The notes beneath the pieces are model-generated. The model was not told where the DNA came from. It ran no database searches and was given only the letters and a program-made list of their open reading frames with translations. A DNA stretch of 64,000 nt from an uncultured Clostridium sp. (GTDB lineage: Bacteria > Bacillota > Clostridia > TANB77 > CAG-508): assembly GCA_947571115.1 (NCBI GenBank), contig CANOWW010000009.1:1-64000 (forward strand). The letters run 5' to 3'. The first letter of the stretch is position 1. Every line of letters begins with the position of its first letter. The translations under genes were made by a program, and so were the position numbers. Below are positions 8,028 through 18,117 of this stretch, piece by piece.

Positions 8028-9962
8028 TTATAAAATATCACTACTTTTGATATAATCTATAATTCGCTTAATCTCACTTGCCATTGTATCTGGATAATCT
8101 GGCTCTTTTTTATCATAAGATTTGTCATAACCATAACGATTCAAAAAACGATATGTATCCATTTCAATCAATTCCTTTTTGCTCACTTTTTTGGAAGCAA
8201 GTGGCAAATTTTTTCCCGTTTTTTGGTCCATGATGCTAATGACTTTACTATCCAAAATCACAAAATTTTTCTTGAGCGTATCCTTTATTTTTCGCAAAAG
8301 ACTGACATCTTCTAACACCAATTCGTCATCTTTGTTTTCTTTAATAAACATCTCAATTTCAGCAATCAGCTCATGAATGCTATAATTATAAGCCAGTGGC
8401 ATTTTATTTCTAAAATTTTTACGAATCGCAGTCTGCCTTACTTTAATTTGGTCAAGCATGGTTTTATCGAGCTTGTCGCGCCCCGTAAATTTCCCCAAAA
8501 ACTTTTTCAAATTGCTCTTATCTTCAATAATATCCAAATCGTCATTTAACTTTTTTAACTCTGCTTCACAACGAATATTTTTAATTGTCTCCGCAATTTC
8601 CTTTTTCAATTCATTCTCTTCAATGATATTCATTTCATCAAAACGATTGATTTTTTTACTAACTGCCGATTTGGCATTATTCAAATAATTCAGCAAAATA
8701 CTAACCTGCAAATTCACTTTTGAAATTTTCTCTAACTCTTCTGACTTTTCGTCTGTTATCAAATCCACTTTATCCGAAATGGCCTTTACCAAATTGTCTA
8801 GTTCTTCCGCAAAATTTTTCATTTCAAAAGCATTGTTCAAAGCCTTGTAATTAGAATCCAACGCTTCGGCAATCCTCGCATGATTTTGCTGCTTAGCAAT
8901 TAACTCTTTGATATTTTTCAAAAGTGTATTCACAACTGCAATATTTTCCAAACAATCCGCTTTGACTTCATCGATTTTCTCATTTCCCGTTGGCTGATAC
9001 ACTTTCTTCCCAGGCTCTTTTTCTATTTCTTCTGCACTATTTTCTGACACCAATTCTTCCTTCTCGCTTTGCTGTGCCAACTCTGCAAATTCACTTCTCA
9101 AATAAGCCAAAACATCATTTTTCCAATCTGTGATAAATTGCATGTTTTTCAATTTATCATTAAAACTTTTTGCCACCATTTCTTTGAGAGAAGTCAATTC
9201 TGATTGAATTCTAGCAATATTATCTAAATCGCTTTGGCGCTCTTCTTCGGTTGTATCGGCTTCATAATTTTCTTGCTCCATCGCAAAATTGTGCTTCGCA
9301 AGCAGTTGCTCCAACTTTCTGATATTTTCGTAATTGCTCGCATTTTCTTCATCCATATCCAAACACTCTTTTAGCTTTTCAAAAACAGCATTCGTACTTT
9401 TGCAAATTGTATCGCACCATTCCTTTTCATCCGACTGTTCCAAATGCTTCATTTCTTGCCCACTTAAAACTAACTGATATACTTTTTTATCTTCCTTACT
9501 CTCTTGTGTTTCTTCCAGCAAATCGACTTTCGTAAATGGCGAAATCATAACCAATAATTCTTCTTGTATTGGCAAAACTGGAATATCCTCTGCCAATTCA
9601 ATTTGTAGTAATGCTGGTCGATTTAAAATCCCCACCAAATCTTCCTCAGCTTTGGCTTGGTCTAATCTTGCCAACAAAAACTGATTTATTTCAGCAGTGT
9701 TTTTCAATTTATCAATTTCAGCTATACTAGCCGCTTTATAAAAAATCTGTTTTTCCTTTTTTGGTTCATGATGAAAAAAACGAAGCATGATTTCATTTAT
9801 TTTTCTTACCAATTCAAAATTATCACGCACATTTTGTTCTGTATATTCCGCAGGATTTGCCCTTTCCAAATCAAGGCTCAACCACTGATTCACATGGTTC
9901 AATTTCTCATTTTTAAAATTTGCAATTAAAGTTTGTTCTTCTTTTGTTAACTTCACATCCAT
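8028..9962 (-). CDS. hypothetical protein, 644 aa, helical and coiled-coil rich
   Basis: I recognise no domain. The protein is strongly charged, Glu/Lys/Leu rich, without signal peptide or membrane segment, and long stretches have heptad-like spacing typical of coiled coils. The ATG at 9962 follows AAGGAGG. It begins 15 bases after the stop of the Lon-type protease gene and presumably shares its promoter, so it may be a partner, adaptor or substrate of that protease (inference from position only). No clear terminator was seen before the glycosyltransferase promoter. Confidence 0.75.
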   Translation of the reverse strand: MDVKLTKEEQTLIANFKNEKLNHVNQWLSLDLERANPAEYTEQNVRDNFELVRKINEIMLRFFHHEPKKEKQIFYKAASIAEIDKLKNTAEINQFLLARLDQAKAEEDLVGILNRPALLQIELAEDIPVLPIQEELLVMISPFTKVDLLEETQESKEDKKVYQLVLSGQEMKHLEQSDEKEWCDTICKSTNAVFEKLKECLDMDEENASNYENIRKLEQLLAKHNFAMEQENYEADTTEEERQSDLDNIARIQSELTSLKEMVAKSFNDKLKNMQFITDWKNDVLAYLRSEFAELAQQSEKEELVSENSAEEIEKEPGKKVYQPTGNEKIDEVKADCLENIAVVNTLLKNIKELIAKQQNHARIAEALDSNYKALNNAFEMKNFAEELDNLVKAISDKVDLITDEKSEELEKISKVNLQVSILLNYLNNAKSAVSKKINRFDEMNIIEENELKKEIAETIKNIRCEAELKKLNDDLDIIEDKSNLKKFLGKFTGRDKLDKTMLDQIKVRQTAIRKNFRNKMPLAYNYSIHELIAEIEMFIKENKDDELVLEDVSLLRKIKDTLKKNFVILDSKVISIMDQKTGKNLPLASKKVSKKELIEMDTYRFLNRYGYDKSYDKKEPDYPDTMASEIKRIIDYIKSSDIL

Positions 9963-9977
9963 TTGTCAACAACCTCC

Positions 9978-12389
9978 TTATCTTTCGATATTGCTAGCTG
10001 CTTTTGAATATTTTTTCAATTTTTCCAATGCCAAATAATTCACAGAACCATTTGGGAAATTTCCATCTCTTGATTTTTTACCTGCTGGCACACCAGTTAA
10101 TATTTCAATTCCTTCATCAATGGTTCCGACAGCATAAATATGGAATTTTCCGTGCCTTACCGACTCAATAATATCATCTGACAAATGCAAATTTCGGACA
10201 TTTTGCTTTGGAATAATAACCCCTTGTTCGCCATTAAAACCACGCATTTTGCAAATCTGGTAAAAACCTTCTATTTTCTCGTTCACGCCACCAATTGGCT
10301 GAATTTCACCTTTTTGGTTGACAGAACCAGTTACTGCAATCGATTGATTAATTGGAATCCCTGACAAACTAGACAATATCGCATATGCTTCTGTACTAGA
10401 GGCACTGTCTCCATCTACGCCGCCATATAGCTGCTCAAAACAAATACTTCCTGTCAAAGCTAGTGGCATTTTCTGCGCAAATTGCTCTCCTAAATAGCCT
10501 GAAAGGATTAAAACCCCCTTAGAATGCGAAGAACCAGACATCTCAATTTCTCGCTCAACGTTTACAATTCCGCTTTTGCCCATATACGTATTGGCTGTAA
10601 TTTTACTTGGCTTTCCAAATGAATAATCGCCCACAGTAATGACTGTCAAACCATTAATCTGTCCTACTTTATAACCTTGTGTTTCAATTAGCAAAGTTTC
10701 TTCTTGTATCATTTCAATGTATTTCGCATCATATTTTTTGATACGGTTTACGCGTTCATCAAGCGCTTTTTGCACATGGTCTTTTGTCACAATTTTGCTT
10801 TTTGCAATTTTCGCCCAAGTAGAAGCCTCCCCAATAATCTCGCCAATTTCGCTAAACTGGGTTGAAATTTTGCTTTTATCTCCTGAAATTTTAGAAGCAA
10901 ATTCAACTACTTTTGCAGCCGCTTCTTTATCCAAATCTAACAAATTTTCTTGCTCGCAAAAACTCTTAATAAATTTCGTTAATTTAATAATATTCTCATT
11001 TGTTTTTGGGGCTGCTTCTTCAAACTCTACTTTGATTTTAAACAACTTTTTAAAATCATCATCCATCATCAGCAAAGTGTGATACATATTGGCATTTCCA
11101 ACTAATAACACCTTCAAATCCAACTTAATTGGCTCTGGCTTTAGTGAAATCAACACCATGGAATTGCGCTGCTCTGCCACATTTTCAATCGCTAATTCTT
11201 TCACACGTAGCGCCTTTTTCAAAGCCTCATAACAAGCTGGATTTGCCAGCAAATCTTTCATTTGAAAAATAATATAACCACCATTTGCTTCATGCAAAAG
11301 TCCTGGCTTTAACATCATATAATCCGTTTTTAGCATGCCATAATGATTTTCATATTCTAGTCGTCCAAAAATATTATTGTACGAATAATTCGTGTCCATT
11401 ACCACTGGCGCCCCTTCTAGCTTGCTGTTATCAATAAAAAGATTTACTCGATAATTCAGCCATGGTTGCCTTACCTCTTGTGGCTTTGGTTGCTGCTGAC
11501 TTTGAGCATCTGTCTTAGTTTCTTCTTCCGTTGCCAAAAAGCAATCAATATTTTTCAAAATATCTTTTTTCACGCCATCCAAATAAGTGCTAATTTTTTT
11601 ATTTCTTTTATAATTTGATTTTAGCGCATTAATTTGCATATTAACCGTCATAAGCGCCACATTGGATTGCCAGCTTTCAATTTTCTTATCAGACTCACGC
11701 TCAATTGTTTTAATATCTGCAAGAGCTGCAAAAATCAGTTCTTGCACTTCAGAAGATTTTTGCTCATACTCAATTTTGACATCATCTGGCAAATTCTCAA
11801 ATTCCTCTTCTGCAATCGTTTTTCCTTGATAAATCGGCATCATATAAATGCCATTATCGGTTGACTTAATCTGGAAGCCTTGCTTCATGGTTTTATCATT
11901 TAATTTTTTTAACAAATTTTCCTTTTTATCATTAAAGTCCTGCTTAATCACTTTTTTCTCTTTTTCAAAATCGTCATTATTAAACGTTTTTTTGATATCT
12001 TTGCGAATATCTTTCACAAAACTTTCCATATTTTCTTTGAAAATTTTTCCTTGCCCTGCTGGAAAAGAAATTGCAACTGGCTCATTTGGGTCCTCAAAAT
12101 TATAAATATAACACCAATCATTTGGCGTTTTTTCTTTGGCAGCTTTGGCTGTCAAATATTTTTTAGCATACATCGTTTTACCAACTCCACTTGGACCTTC
12201 GATATATAAATTATACCCTTTTACATCAATATCAATCCCAAATTCCAATGCTTTTAAACCTCTATCTTGACCATAAATCAGGTTAGAAGTATCTTCAATT
12301 TCTTTGGTCGTCTCAAACCCCAACGAATTGGGATTACAGATATCTTTTAAATCGTTTGGCAATAATTCATTTTCACTGTTTCTCTTCAT
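9978..12389 (-). CDS. ATP-dependent Lon-type protease (LonB/LonC-like, peptidase S16)
   Basis: An AAA+ ATPase fused to a Lon proteolytic domain, 803 aa from the chosen start. Walker A GPSGVGKT lies at residues 65-72. A long Lys/Glu-rich insertion follows, and the C-terminal protease domain carries the Ser-Lys dyad: Ser662 in DGDSASSTEA and Lys705 in GGVNEKIEGF, 43 residues apart as in Lon. There is no LAN domain, so it belongs to the LonB/LonC-like or substrate-restricted group. An upstream in-frame start at 12431 is possible, but ATG 12389 has GGGGGAG at proper distance. It heads a two-gene unit with the coiled-coil gene. Confidence 0.9.
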   Translation of the reverse strand: MKRNSENELLPNDLKDICNPNSLGFETTKEIEDTSNLIYGQDRGLKALEFGIDIDVKGYNLYIEGPSGVGKTMYAKKYLTAKAAKEKTPNDWCYIYNFEDPNEPVAISFPAGQGKIFKENMESFVKDIRKDIKKTFNNDDFEKEKKVIKQDFNDKKENLLKKLNDKTMKQGFQIKSTDNGIYMMPIYQGKTIAEEEFENLPDDVKIEYEQKSSEVQELIFAALADIKTIERESDKKIESWQSNVALMTVNMQINALKSNYKRNKKISTYLDGVKKDILKNIDCFLATEEETKTDAQSQQQPKPQEVRQPWLNYRVNLFIDNSKLEGAPVVMDTNYSYNNIFGRLEYENHYGMLKTDYMMLKPGLLHEANGGYIIFQMKDLLANPACYEALKKALRVKELAIENVAEQRNSMVLISLKPEPIKLDLKVLLVGNANMYHTLLMMDDDFKKLFKIKVEFEEAAPKTNENIIKLTKFIKSFCEQENLLDLDKEAAAKVVEFASKISGDKSKISTQFSEIGEIIGEASTWAKIAKSKIVTKDHVQKALDERVNRIKKYDAKYIEMIQEETLLIETQGYKVGQINGLTVITVGDYSFGKPSKITANTYMGKSGIVNVEREIEMSGSSHSKGVLILSGYLGEQFAQKMPLALTGSICFEQLYGGVDGDSASSTEAYAILSSLSGIPINQSIAVTGSVNQKGEIQPIGGVNEKIEGFYQICKMRGFNGEQGVIIPKQNVRNLHLSDDIIESVRHGKFHIYAVGTIDEGIEILTGVPAGKKSRDGNFPNGSVNYLALEKLKKYSKAASNIER

Positions 12390-12419
12390 TCGTACTCCCC
12401 CATTTTCAATATTATGCTT

Positions 12420-12448
12420 ATTGTATATCAAACCAAAATTTTTTTCAA
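12420..12448 (-). promoter_or_regulatory. promoter of the Lon-type protease gene
   Basis: TTGAAA (12443-12448), 17-base spacer, TACAAT (12420-12425) on the minus strand, about 30 bases before the start at 12389. This also argues against the longer reading from 12431, which would begin inside the promoter. Confidence 0.7.
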
Positions 12449-12464
12449 CATTTTTTTACAAATT

Positions 12465-12905
12465 TTATACTTTTTTCAGCATCACAATCGCACTTTCTTG
12501 ATTATAATAATTTTTGCGTTTTCCCACTTCGGAAAAATCGGCATTTTGATACAATTGCCTCGCTATTTTATTGTTCTCATTTACCTCTAAAAATATTTCT
12601 TGTGCTCCATCATTTTTTGCATTTTCTATCATTTTTTGCAAAAGCATTTTTCCAATACCTTTGCCTCTGCATTCTTTTTTCACTACAATATTCATAATTT
12701 CAATTTCCAGAAAATTTCGCATAAATCCCGCAAAGCCAACAATTTCATCATTTTGCTTCGCTACTAGATAACTTTTGTTTTCTCCCATTAACTCACTTTT
12801 TAACATGTCCACACTCCAAAAATCATCAAAATCAGAAATCAAATAATCCTCAATTTGAGCCAAATCCTCCAAAGTCATTTTTAAAATTTTTATCTCTTCC
12901 ATCAT
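12465..12905 (-). CDS. rimI: ribosomal protein bS18 alanine N-acetyltransferase-like GNAT enzyme
   Basis: A 146-residue GNAT acetyltransferase. The acetyl-CoA loop is RGKGIGKMLLQKM and the C-terminal part NNKIARQLYQNADFSEVGKRKNYY matches RimI-type enzymes. It overlaps tsaB by ATGA, and tsaB-rimI neighbourhood is the common arrangement in Firmicutes. The RimI activity on bS18 is known from E. coli; in Firmicutes the true substrate is less certain. It is the last gene of the rimP to rimI unit. Confidence 0.88.
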   Translation of the reverse strand: MMEEIKILKMTLEDLAQIEDYLISDFDDFWSVDMLKSELMGENKSYLVAKQNDEIVGFAGFMRNFLEIEIMNIVVKKECRGKGIGKMLLQKMIENAKNDGAQEIFLEVNENNKIARQLYQNADFSEVGKRKNYYNQESAIVMLKKV

Positions 12906-13576
12906 TTGTTTTCCTTCTTTAAGCGTTCTGCTTGTGACTTTCTAAGATACATTGGCACAATCGTATCTGCCGTTTCTAGCTCATTTTTCAAATATTTTTG
13001 ATACGCCATTTTGCCACCAAAACTTGCCCTTTGTTCATGAAAATCACAAAATTCTGCATTTGGTATATTTTCTAAAATAAAATCTTTATGTAGCACAGCG
13101 CCGTCTCCTATAAAAATTGAATTTTGGTACTTTTTCAGAATTTCGATTACTTGCCCAATATCGTCTGCCATAAATTCTTCTAATTTTTCATAATTCTCGT
13201 CAAAAATTCCACAATACACTTGATTGTTTCTCGCATCAATCATAGCCACTTTGGTTTTATCAGAAGTATCCATTCTAGCTAATGTCTCAAGCGACGTAAC
13301 GTTTGCAACTGGCAAATGATTGACTTCTGCCAACGCTTTCACACTTGCCACCCCAATTCGAATTCCTGTAAACGACCCCGGACCTGTACAACAAGAAATC
13401 AAGTCAAAATCAGCCAATTTCAAAGCATTTTTATTCAATAATTCTGCCAAAATTGGCATCAAATTTTCAGAATGTGTAAGTCCATTATCTAAATTAATTT
13501 CGTCAACCAATTGGTCATTTTCTAAAACCGCCACACTACAAATTTTACTACTTGTATCTATCGCTAAAATTTTCAT
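12902..13576 (-). CDS. tsaB: tRNA threonylcarbamoyladenosine biosynthesis protein TsaB
   Basis: TsaB is the non-catalytic partner of TsaD in making t6A37 of ANN-decoding tRNAs. The actin/Hsp70-like N-terminal fold is evident in MKILAIDTSSKICSVAV and CTGPGSFTGIRIGVA. Length (224 aa) is typical. The start follows AAAGGAG. A Sua5-type TsaC (42893-43933), the enzyme for the preceding step, is also in the window, but tsaD and tsaE are not. It lies 37 bases after nrnA in the same operon. Confidence 0.93.
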   Translation of the reverse strand: MKILAIDTSSKICSVAVLENDQLVDEINLDNGLTHSENLMPILAELLNKNALKLADFDLISCCTGPGSFTGIRIGVASVKALAEVNHLPVANVTSLETLARMDTSDKTKVAMIDARNNQVYCGIFDENYEKLEEFMADDIGQVIEILKKYQNSIFIGDGAVLHKDFILENIPNAEFCDFHEQRASFGGKMAYQKYLKNELETADTIVPMYLRKSQAERLKKENK

Positions 13577-13613
13577 TTTATTCTCCTTTTACACAAAAAG
13601 GGGGCGCGCGCCA

Positions 13614-14582
13614 TTAGCCGCGAAAATCCCCTTTCAATCTTTTTTCAATTTTCTTAATCAAAGCACGTTTTGCTTCTTCCAAATTCATCATAGTGCTGGC
13701 TCCAGCTGCCCTGATATGACCGCCTCCGCCAAACAACATGCATACTTCTGCGACGTTAACATAATCATTTGAACGTAGTGAAATTTTATAATCCTTTTCT
13801 TGTTCACGCAAGAAAATAGAAACTTCTACGTCCTTGATATTTCTACCAATTTCCACAATTCCTTCATGGTCGCCATCTTTTAACTCTAGATTTTTCTCAT
13901 CTTCCAAATTAATATATGTAAAACTAATTCTGCCATCTGCAAAAAACTCCATGCGGTCCATTGCTACTTTTTGAATTTCAAAACGACTTCTCGTAATATT
14001 TAGTAAACTTTTTTTGTAAATTTTAGATAAATTAATCCCTGCTTCCAAAGCGCGACCAGCAATTTCAAACGTTTCCACCGAAGTTCCTGAATTCTTAAAA
14101 CCACCTGTATCTGTAATAATACCTGTCAAAAAGCAAGTCATAGCATCTTTGGAAATTTCAATCTCCAAATAATCCAAACTTTCCACCAAAATTTGGGCAC
14201 ACGCAGGCGTGACATGATTGACCACATTATAATCTGCAAACATCGAATTATTCATGTGGTGGTCAAACTGTGCCGTTACTTCCGCTGATTCAAAATAGGG
14301 AATCAAATCACTATTCACTCTTTTGATGTCAGGGCAATCGACTACAATTGCCATATCAAACTTTTCCCTACTTGGCACATCTTTAATCGCCTCAAAGTCA
14401 GGCAAAAATGCAAAAGTCTCTGGCACTTTTTTCATCAAAACTTCCACATTTTTCCCCATTCCGCTCAAAATATGAAATAACCCTAAACTGCTTCCTATGG
14501 CGTCTCCATCTGGTCCCTCATGTGCCATAATACAGATATTTTGCACTTTTTTTATCTCTTTCAAAATTTCATCTAAAGTCAT
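13614..14582 (-). CDS. nrnA: bifunctional oligoribonuclease / pAp phosphatase NrnA (DHH-DHHA1)
   Basis: NrnA degrades nanoRNAs and dephosphorylates 3'-phosphoadenosine 5'-phosphate. The 322-residue protein shows the DHH catalytic motifs in order: MAHEGPDGDAIGSS, VVDCPD, DHHMNNSMFAD, and the DHHA1 glycine-rich motif FGGGGHIRAAGAS near the end. It follows rbfA by 13 bases, the usual Firmicute order after infB-rbfA. Assignment is secure at family level; the balance of the two activities varies between species. Confidence 0.93.
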   Translation of the reverse strand: MTLDEILKEIKKVQNICIMAHEGPDGDAIGSSLGLFHILSGMGKNVEVLMKKVPETFAFLPDFEAIKDVPSREKFDMAIVVDCPDIKRVNSDLIPYFESAEVTAQFDHHMNNSMFADYNVVNHVTPACAQILVESLDYLEIEISKDAMTCFLTGIITDTGGFKNSGTSVETFEIAGRALEAGINLSKIYKKSLLNITRSRFEIQKVAMDRMEFFADGRISFTYINLEDEKNLELKDGDHEGIVEIGRNIKDVEVSIFLREQEKDYKISLRSNDYVNVAEVCMLFGGGGHIRAAGASTMMNLEEAKRALIKKIEKRLKGDFRG

Positions 14583-14595
14583 TTTTCAATCCTTT

Positions 14596-14970
14596 CTATT
14601 CTTCATTTTTATTCTCTTGTACAGGTTTTATGATTTCTTTTAAAATATTGTCAATTCTGTCACCATATTCAATACTTTCGTCAAACTCAAAAACAAGCTC
14701 TGGCGTATTCTTCAAATTTACTTTTTTCGCAATTTCCGTACGAATAAAACCACTTGACTTCTTAAGTGCCTTCAACGCTTCTTTTTTATTGCCAACATTA
14801 ATCATACTAACATACACCCTAGCATACTTCAAGTCAGAACTGGTCTCCACGGAAGTGACTGAAATTAAGCCTTTTTTCAAATTGGTGTTATTCATTTTCG
14901 TTGTAATAATCGTGCCAATTTCACGCTTTAATTCCTCATTAACTTTTTGCATTCTATTATTTCCCGCCAT
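14596..14970 (-). CDS. rbfA: 30S ribosome-binding factor A
   Basis: RbfA binds the 30S subunit during maturation of the 16S rRNA 5' region. The KH-like fold sequence NRMQKVNEELKREIGTIITTKM and the later VYVSMINVG match the family. A longer reading frame extends to 15042, but the ATG at 14970 (protein starting MAGNNRMQ, 124 aa) has GAAAGGAAA in place and gives the normal N-terminus. The 174 bases between this start and the infB stop contain a long imperfect palindrome (15025-15146), unusual in an operon whose genes are otherwise tightly packed. Confidence 0.93.
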   Translation of the reverse strand: MAGNNRMQKVNEELKREIGTIITTKMNNTNLKKGLISVTSVETSSDLKYARVYVSMINVGNKKEALKALKKSSGFIRTEIAKKVNLKNTPELVFEFDESIEYGDRIDNILKEIIKPVQENKNEE

Positions 14971-15024
14971 TTTTATTTTCCTTTCTGTAGGGGGCAAACA
15001 CCTTCCTACCATTCGTTTGCATAT

Positions 15025-15146
15025 AAAATGTATCAAAAACAAGTATTGCTAGGCAGACAAATGAGAAAACCGGAGGCGTGCTTGTGCACGTTGAGGATTT
15101 TCGATATGCAGTCTAACAACGCAAGACGACGTTTTTCATACATTTT
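15025..15146. repeat. 122-bp imperfect palindrome with 16-bp terminal inverted repeats (MITE-like)
   Basis: The left end AAAATGTATCAAAAAC (15025-15040) is repeated inverted at 15131-15146 with one mismatch. Similarity continues inwards (TTGC...AGAC on both arms), and the centre has GAAAA...CGTGC arms around a GTGC-acaa-GCAC tip. The whole could form one long hairpin in the infB-rbfA transcript. It reaches the infB stop codon. I cannot tell whether it is a non-autonomous mobile element or a structured RNA. Confidence 0.6.
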
Positions 15147-18117
15147 ACCTTTTTACTTCTTCCATAACATAAACCTCTAATTGGTCACCTTCTGCCAAAT
15201 CATTGTAATTTTCAATTTGCAAACCGCATTCATAGCCTTTGTCAACTTCTTTGACATCATCTTTAAAACGTTTCAACGAAATTAATTTTCCGTCATGAAT
15301 AACAATGTTATTACGTATCACTCGAATACCAGCATTTCTGCTTACTTTGCCAGAAAGAACATAACATCCTGCAATCGTTCCTACACTTGACACTTTGAAA
15401 ATTTGTCTGATTTCTGCATTTCCTATCACAACTTCTTTGTAAATTGGGTCAAGCAAGCCTTTCATCGCAGCTTCCACATCATTAATCGCATCATAAATGA
15501 CAGAATATGTTTTAATTTCAACCTCTTCTTTGTCTGCCACACTTTTGGCAATTGGCTCTGGTCGTACATTAAAGGCAATAATAATCGCATTTGAAACCTG
15601 TGCCAACGTGACATCTGTTTCGGTCACGCCACCAACACTTGAGTGAATAACTTTCACTTTGACCTCTTCATTTGACAATTTTTCCAAGGATTGTTTCAAA
15701 GCCTCCACAGAACCTTGCACATCTGCTTTTACAATCAAGTTCAATTGTTTCAAATTTTCACTTTCAATCTTGTTAAACAAATCATCCAAAGTGACAACTG
15801 CCTTATTAGCAATTGATTTTTGTCTTTCTTCATATTTTCTTTTTTCAATCAAATGTTTCGCCGTTTTCTCGTCTTTTACTTCATAGAATGTGTCGCCTGT
15901 CTCCGGAACGGAATGCAAACCTGTGATTTCCACTGGTGTAGAAGGTCCCGCAAATTTGACACTTTTGCCTTTAGCATTTTTCATGGTACGAATTCTACCA
16001 ATGCTTGAACCAACAATAATCGTATCTCCTACATCCAACTGACCTCTTTGCACAAGCATTGTCGCCACTGGTCCACGCGCTTTATCCAATTTTGCTTCAA
16101 TAATGGTTCCTTTGGCTTGTTTCGTTGGATTTGCCTTCAATTCTAACACATCCGCTTCTAGCAATACCATTTCTAACAAATTATCAATTCCGATATTTTG
16201 CTTTGCAGAAATCGGAACAAAAATTGTATCTCCGCCCCATTCTTCTGAAACCAATTCATATTGCATCAATTCTTGCTTTACTTTGTCAATATTGGCATCT
16301 GGCAAATCGATTTTGTTGACTGCCACAATGATTGGAATTTCAGCTGCTTTGGCATGATTGATTGCTTCAATGGTTTGCGGCATCACGCCGTCATTGGCTG
16401 CTACCACCAAAATCGCGATATCTGTAATCATGGCACCTCTCGCACGCATTGATGTAAACGCTTCGTGTCCCGGCGTATCCAAGAAAGTGATTTGTCTGCC
16501 ATTTATCTCGACTTGGTAAGCACCAATATGTTGCGTAATTCCACCTGACTCGCCTTCAATCACATTGGTTTTACGGATAGCATCCAAAAGTGAAGTTTTA
16601 CCATGGTCAACATGCCCCATTACAACAATAACTGGTGGACGTGGCTTCAAATCTTCTAGTGCATCTTCTGTTTCATCAATCAAAATATCTTCGTCTGTTA
16701 CCACATTTTTCTTAACCGCATTAATGCCAAACTCTTCTGCAATCAAATAGGCTGTGTCAAAATCAATGCTATCATTAATCGTCGCCATAACGCCTAATCC
16801 AAGCAATTTTTTGATAACTTCACTACTTGTGATTTTCATCTCAATTGCCAAATCTTTTACTGTAATGTTTTCTGGAATGGTAATTTCTGTTAATTTAAAG
16901 ATTTTTTGCTTATTGCGATTTTCTTGTTTTCCATTTTTCCTTTTGCCACGTTTTCCTCTCTCTGTGCTCAAATCATAATAATCCAGCATTTCGCCTGCAT
17001 CAAACATATTGGAAAGTCCGCTTTGTTTTTTCAAATTATTCAACTTACCTGAATTGAAATCGCTTTCTTCGTTTTTACGACCTTTTCTTGGCTGCCTTTG
17101 GTCATTCATTTTTTGATTTTGCTTCATTCTGTCTCGATTTTTATTATTATTATTGTTGTAATCTCTCACATTTTCTTTTTCTGGAATGTCCATTTCCATA
17201 ATGTTTTTGATTTTTTTATCAATTCTTCTGTCATCCATTCCTTGATTTGGGCGCCTTTGGAAACCACTTCGGTTATCACGTCTTGGATTATTATTTCCAT
17301 TATTGTAATTGTTATTATAATTATTTCGGTTGTCGCCGCTGCGACCAAAATTATTGTTACGATTATTGTAATTTCCATTATTGGCATTTCGGTTATTATA
17401 ATTATTACGATTATCGCCACTACGATTATAATTGTTATTTCGGTTATTATAATTGCCACGGTTTTCCCCATTTCGATTATAGTTATTCTGATTACGATTA
17501 TAATTATTATTATTTCCATTTCGATTATTAGAATAATTACGCTCTGTCGCTTTTCTTTCTACAGTTTGATTTTCTGGCATTTTCTTTTCCTTAGACTCAA
17601 CAACTACCGGTTCTTTCACTTCTTTTACAACTTCCTCTTTCTGTTTTTGTACTTGTGGCTCAACTGGTTCTTCCACTTTTTCCTCTTTCTTACCAATTCC
17701 AAATAGCTCATTCATTGTTAGCGGCTTGGTTGGCTTATTTCGATATACAATATTGTAATCTTTATTTCGATTTTGCCCCACAAATCCAACATCGTTTTTA
17801 CGCGCCTGCTCCTCTTTTTTCTTTTTCTCTAATTCCTTATTTTTCTGCTCATCTTCATTGATAATAATTTCTCTTCTAATAATCACTGGTGCTCCTGTTT
17901 CTTTTTTTGTTTTTTCTTTTTTATTCTCTTTGTTCGTCTTTTCCAACTTTTTCGCATTCTCCCCTTTTACCACTTTTCTCAAAACATTACAATCCTCTTC
18001 CGAAATCGTACTCAAATGGCTTTTCACAGCAATTCCCTGTTTAGCCGCAATCTCCACTAATTTCTTGCTTTCTACATCCAATTCTTTCGCCAATTCATAA
18101 ACTTTAATTTTCCCCAA
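15145..18117 (-). CDS. infB: translation initiation factor IF-2
   Basis: IF-2 is the GTPase that brings initiator tRNA to the 30S subunit. From the N-terminus: an IF2_N helix domain ([19 protein letters not shown]), a basic linker, a second IF2_N domain, the G domain near residue 500 with GHVDHGKT (G1), DTPGHEAF (G3) and NKIDLP (G4), then domains II-IV. A GTG at 18132 is in frame, but the TTG at 18117 follows GGAGGTG, so it is preferred (990 aa). Residues about 190-290 are an unusual low-complexity tract of Asn, Arg, Gly and Tyr. It overlaps the ylxQ end by 14 bases. Confidence 0.96.
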   Translation of the reverse strand: MGKIKVYELAKELDVESKKLVEIAAKQGIAVKSHLSTISEEDCNVLRKVVKGENAKKLEKTNKENKKEKTKKETGAPVIIRREIIINEDEQKNKELEKKKKEEQARKNDVGFVGQNRNKDYNIVYRNKPTKPLTMNELFGIGKKEEKVEEPVEPQVQKQKEEVVKEVKEPVVVESKEKKMPENQTVERKATERNYSNNRNGNNNNYNRNQNNYNRNGENRGNYNNRNNNYNRSGDNRNNYNNRNANNGNYNNRNNNFGRSGDNRNNYNNNYNNGNNNPRRDNRSGFQRRPNQGMDDRRIDKKIKNIMEMDIPEKENVRDYNNNNNKNRDRMKQNQKMNDQRQPRKGRKNEESDFNSGKLNNLKKQSGLSNMFDAGEMLDYYDLSTERGKRGKRKNGKQENRNKQKIFKLTEITIPENITVKDLAIEMKITSSEVIKKLLGLGVMATINDSIDFDTAYLIAEEFGINAVKKNVVTDEDILIDETEDALEDLKPRPPVIVVMGHVDHGKTSLLDAIRKTNVIEGESGGITQHIGAYQVEINGRQITFLDTPGHEAFTSMRARGAMITDIAILVVAANDGVMPQTIEAINHAKAAEIPIIVAVNKIDLPDANIDKVKQELMQYELVSEEWGGDTIFVPISAKQNIGIDNLLEMVLLEADVLELKANPTKQAKGTIIEAKLDKARGPVATMLVQRGQLDVGDTIIVGSSIGRIRTMKNAKGKSVKFAGPSTPVEITGLHSVPETGDTFYEVKDEKTAKHLIEKRKYEERQKSIANKAVVTLDDLFNKIESENLKQLNLIVKADVQGSVEALKQSLEKLSNEEVKVKVIHSSVGGVTETDVTLAQVSNAIIIAFNVRPEPIAKSVADKEEVEIKTYSVIYDAINDVEAAMKGLLDPIYKEVVIGNAEIRQIFKVSSVGTIAGCYVLSGKVSRNAGIRVIRNNIVIHDGKLISLKRFKDDVKEVDKGYECGLQIENYNDLAEGDQLEVYVMEEVKR

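Noticed and set aside
14971-15042. Longer N-terminus for RbfA
   Set aside because: The extra residues are encoded by the intergenic palindrome region and have no ribosome site.
17098-17706. Long open frames antisense to infB (hydrophobic, Ile-rich)
   Set aside because: They are shadows of the Asn/Arg-rich low-complexity coding tract; no ribosome site or promoter.
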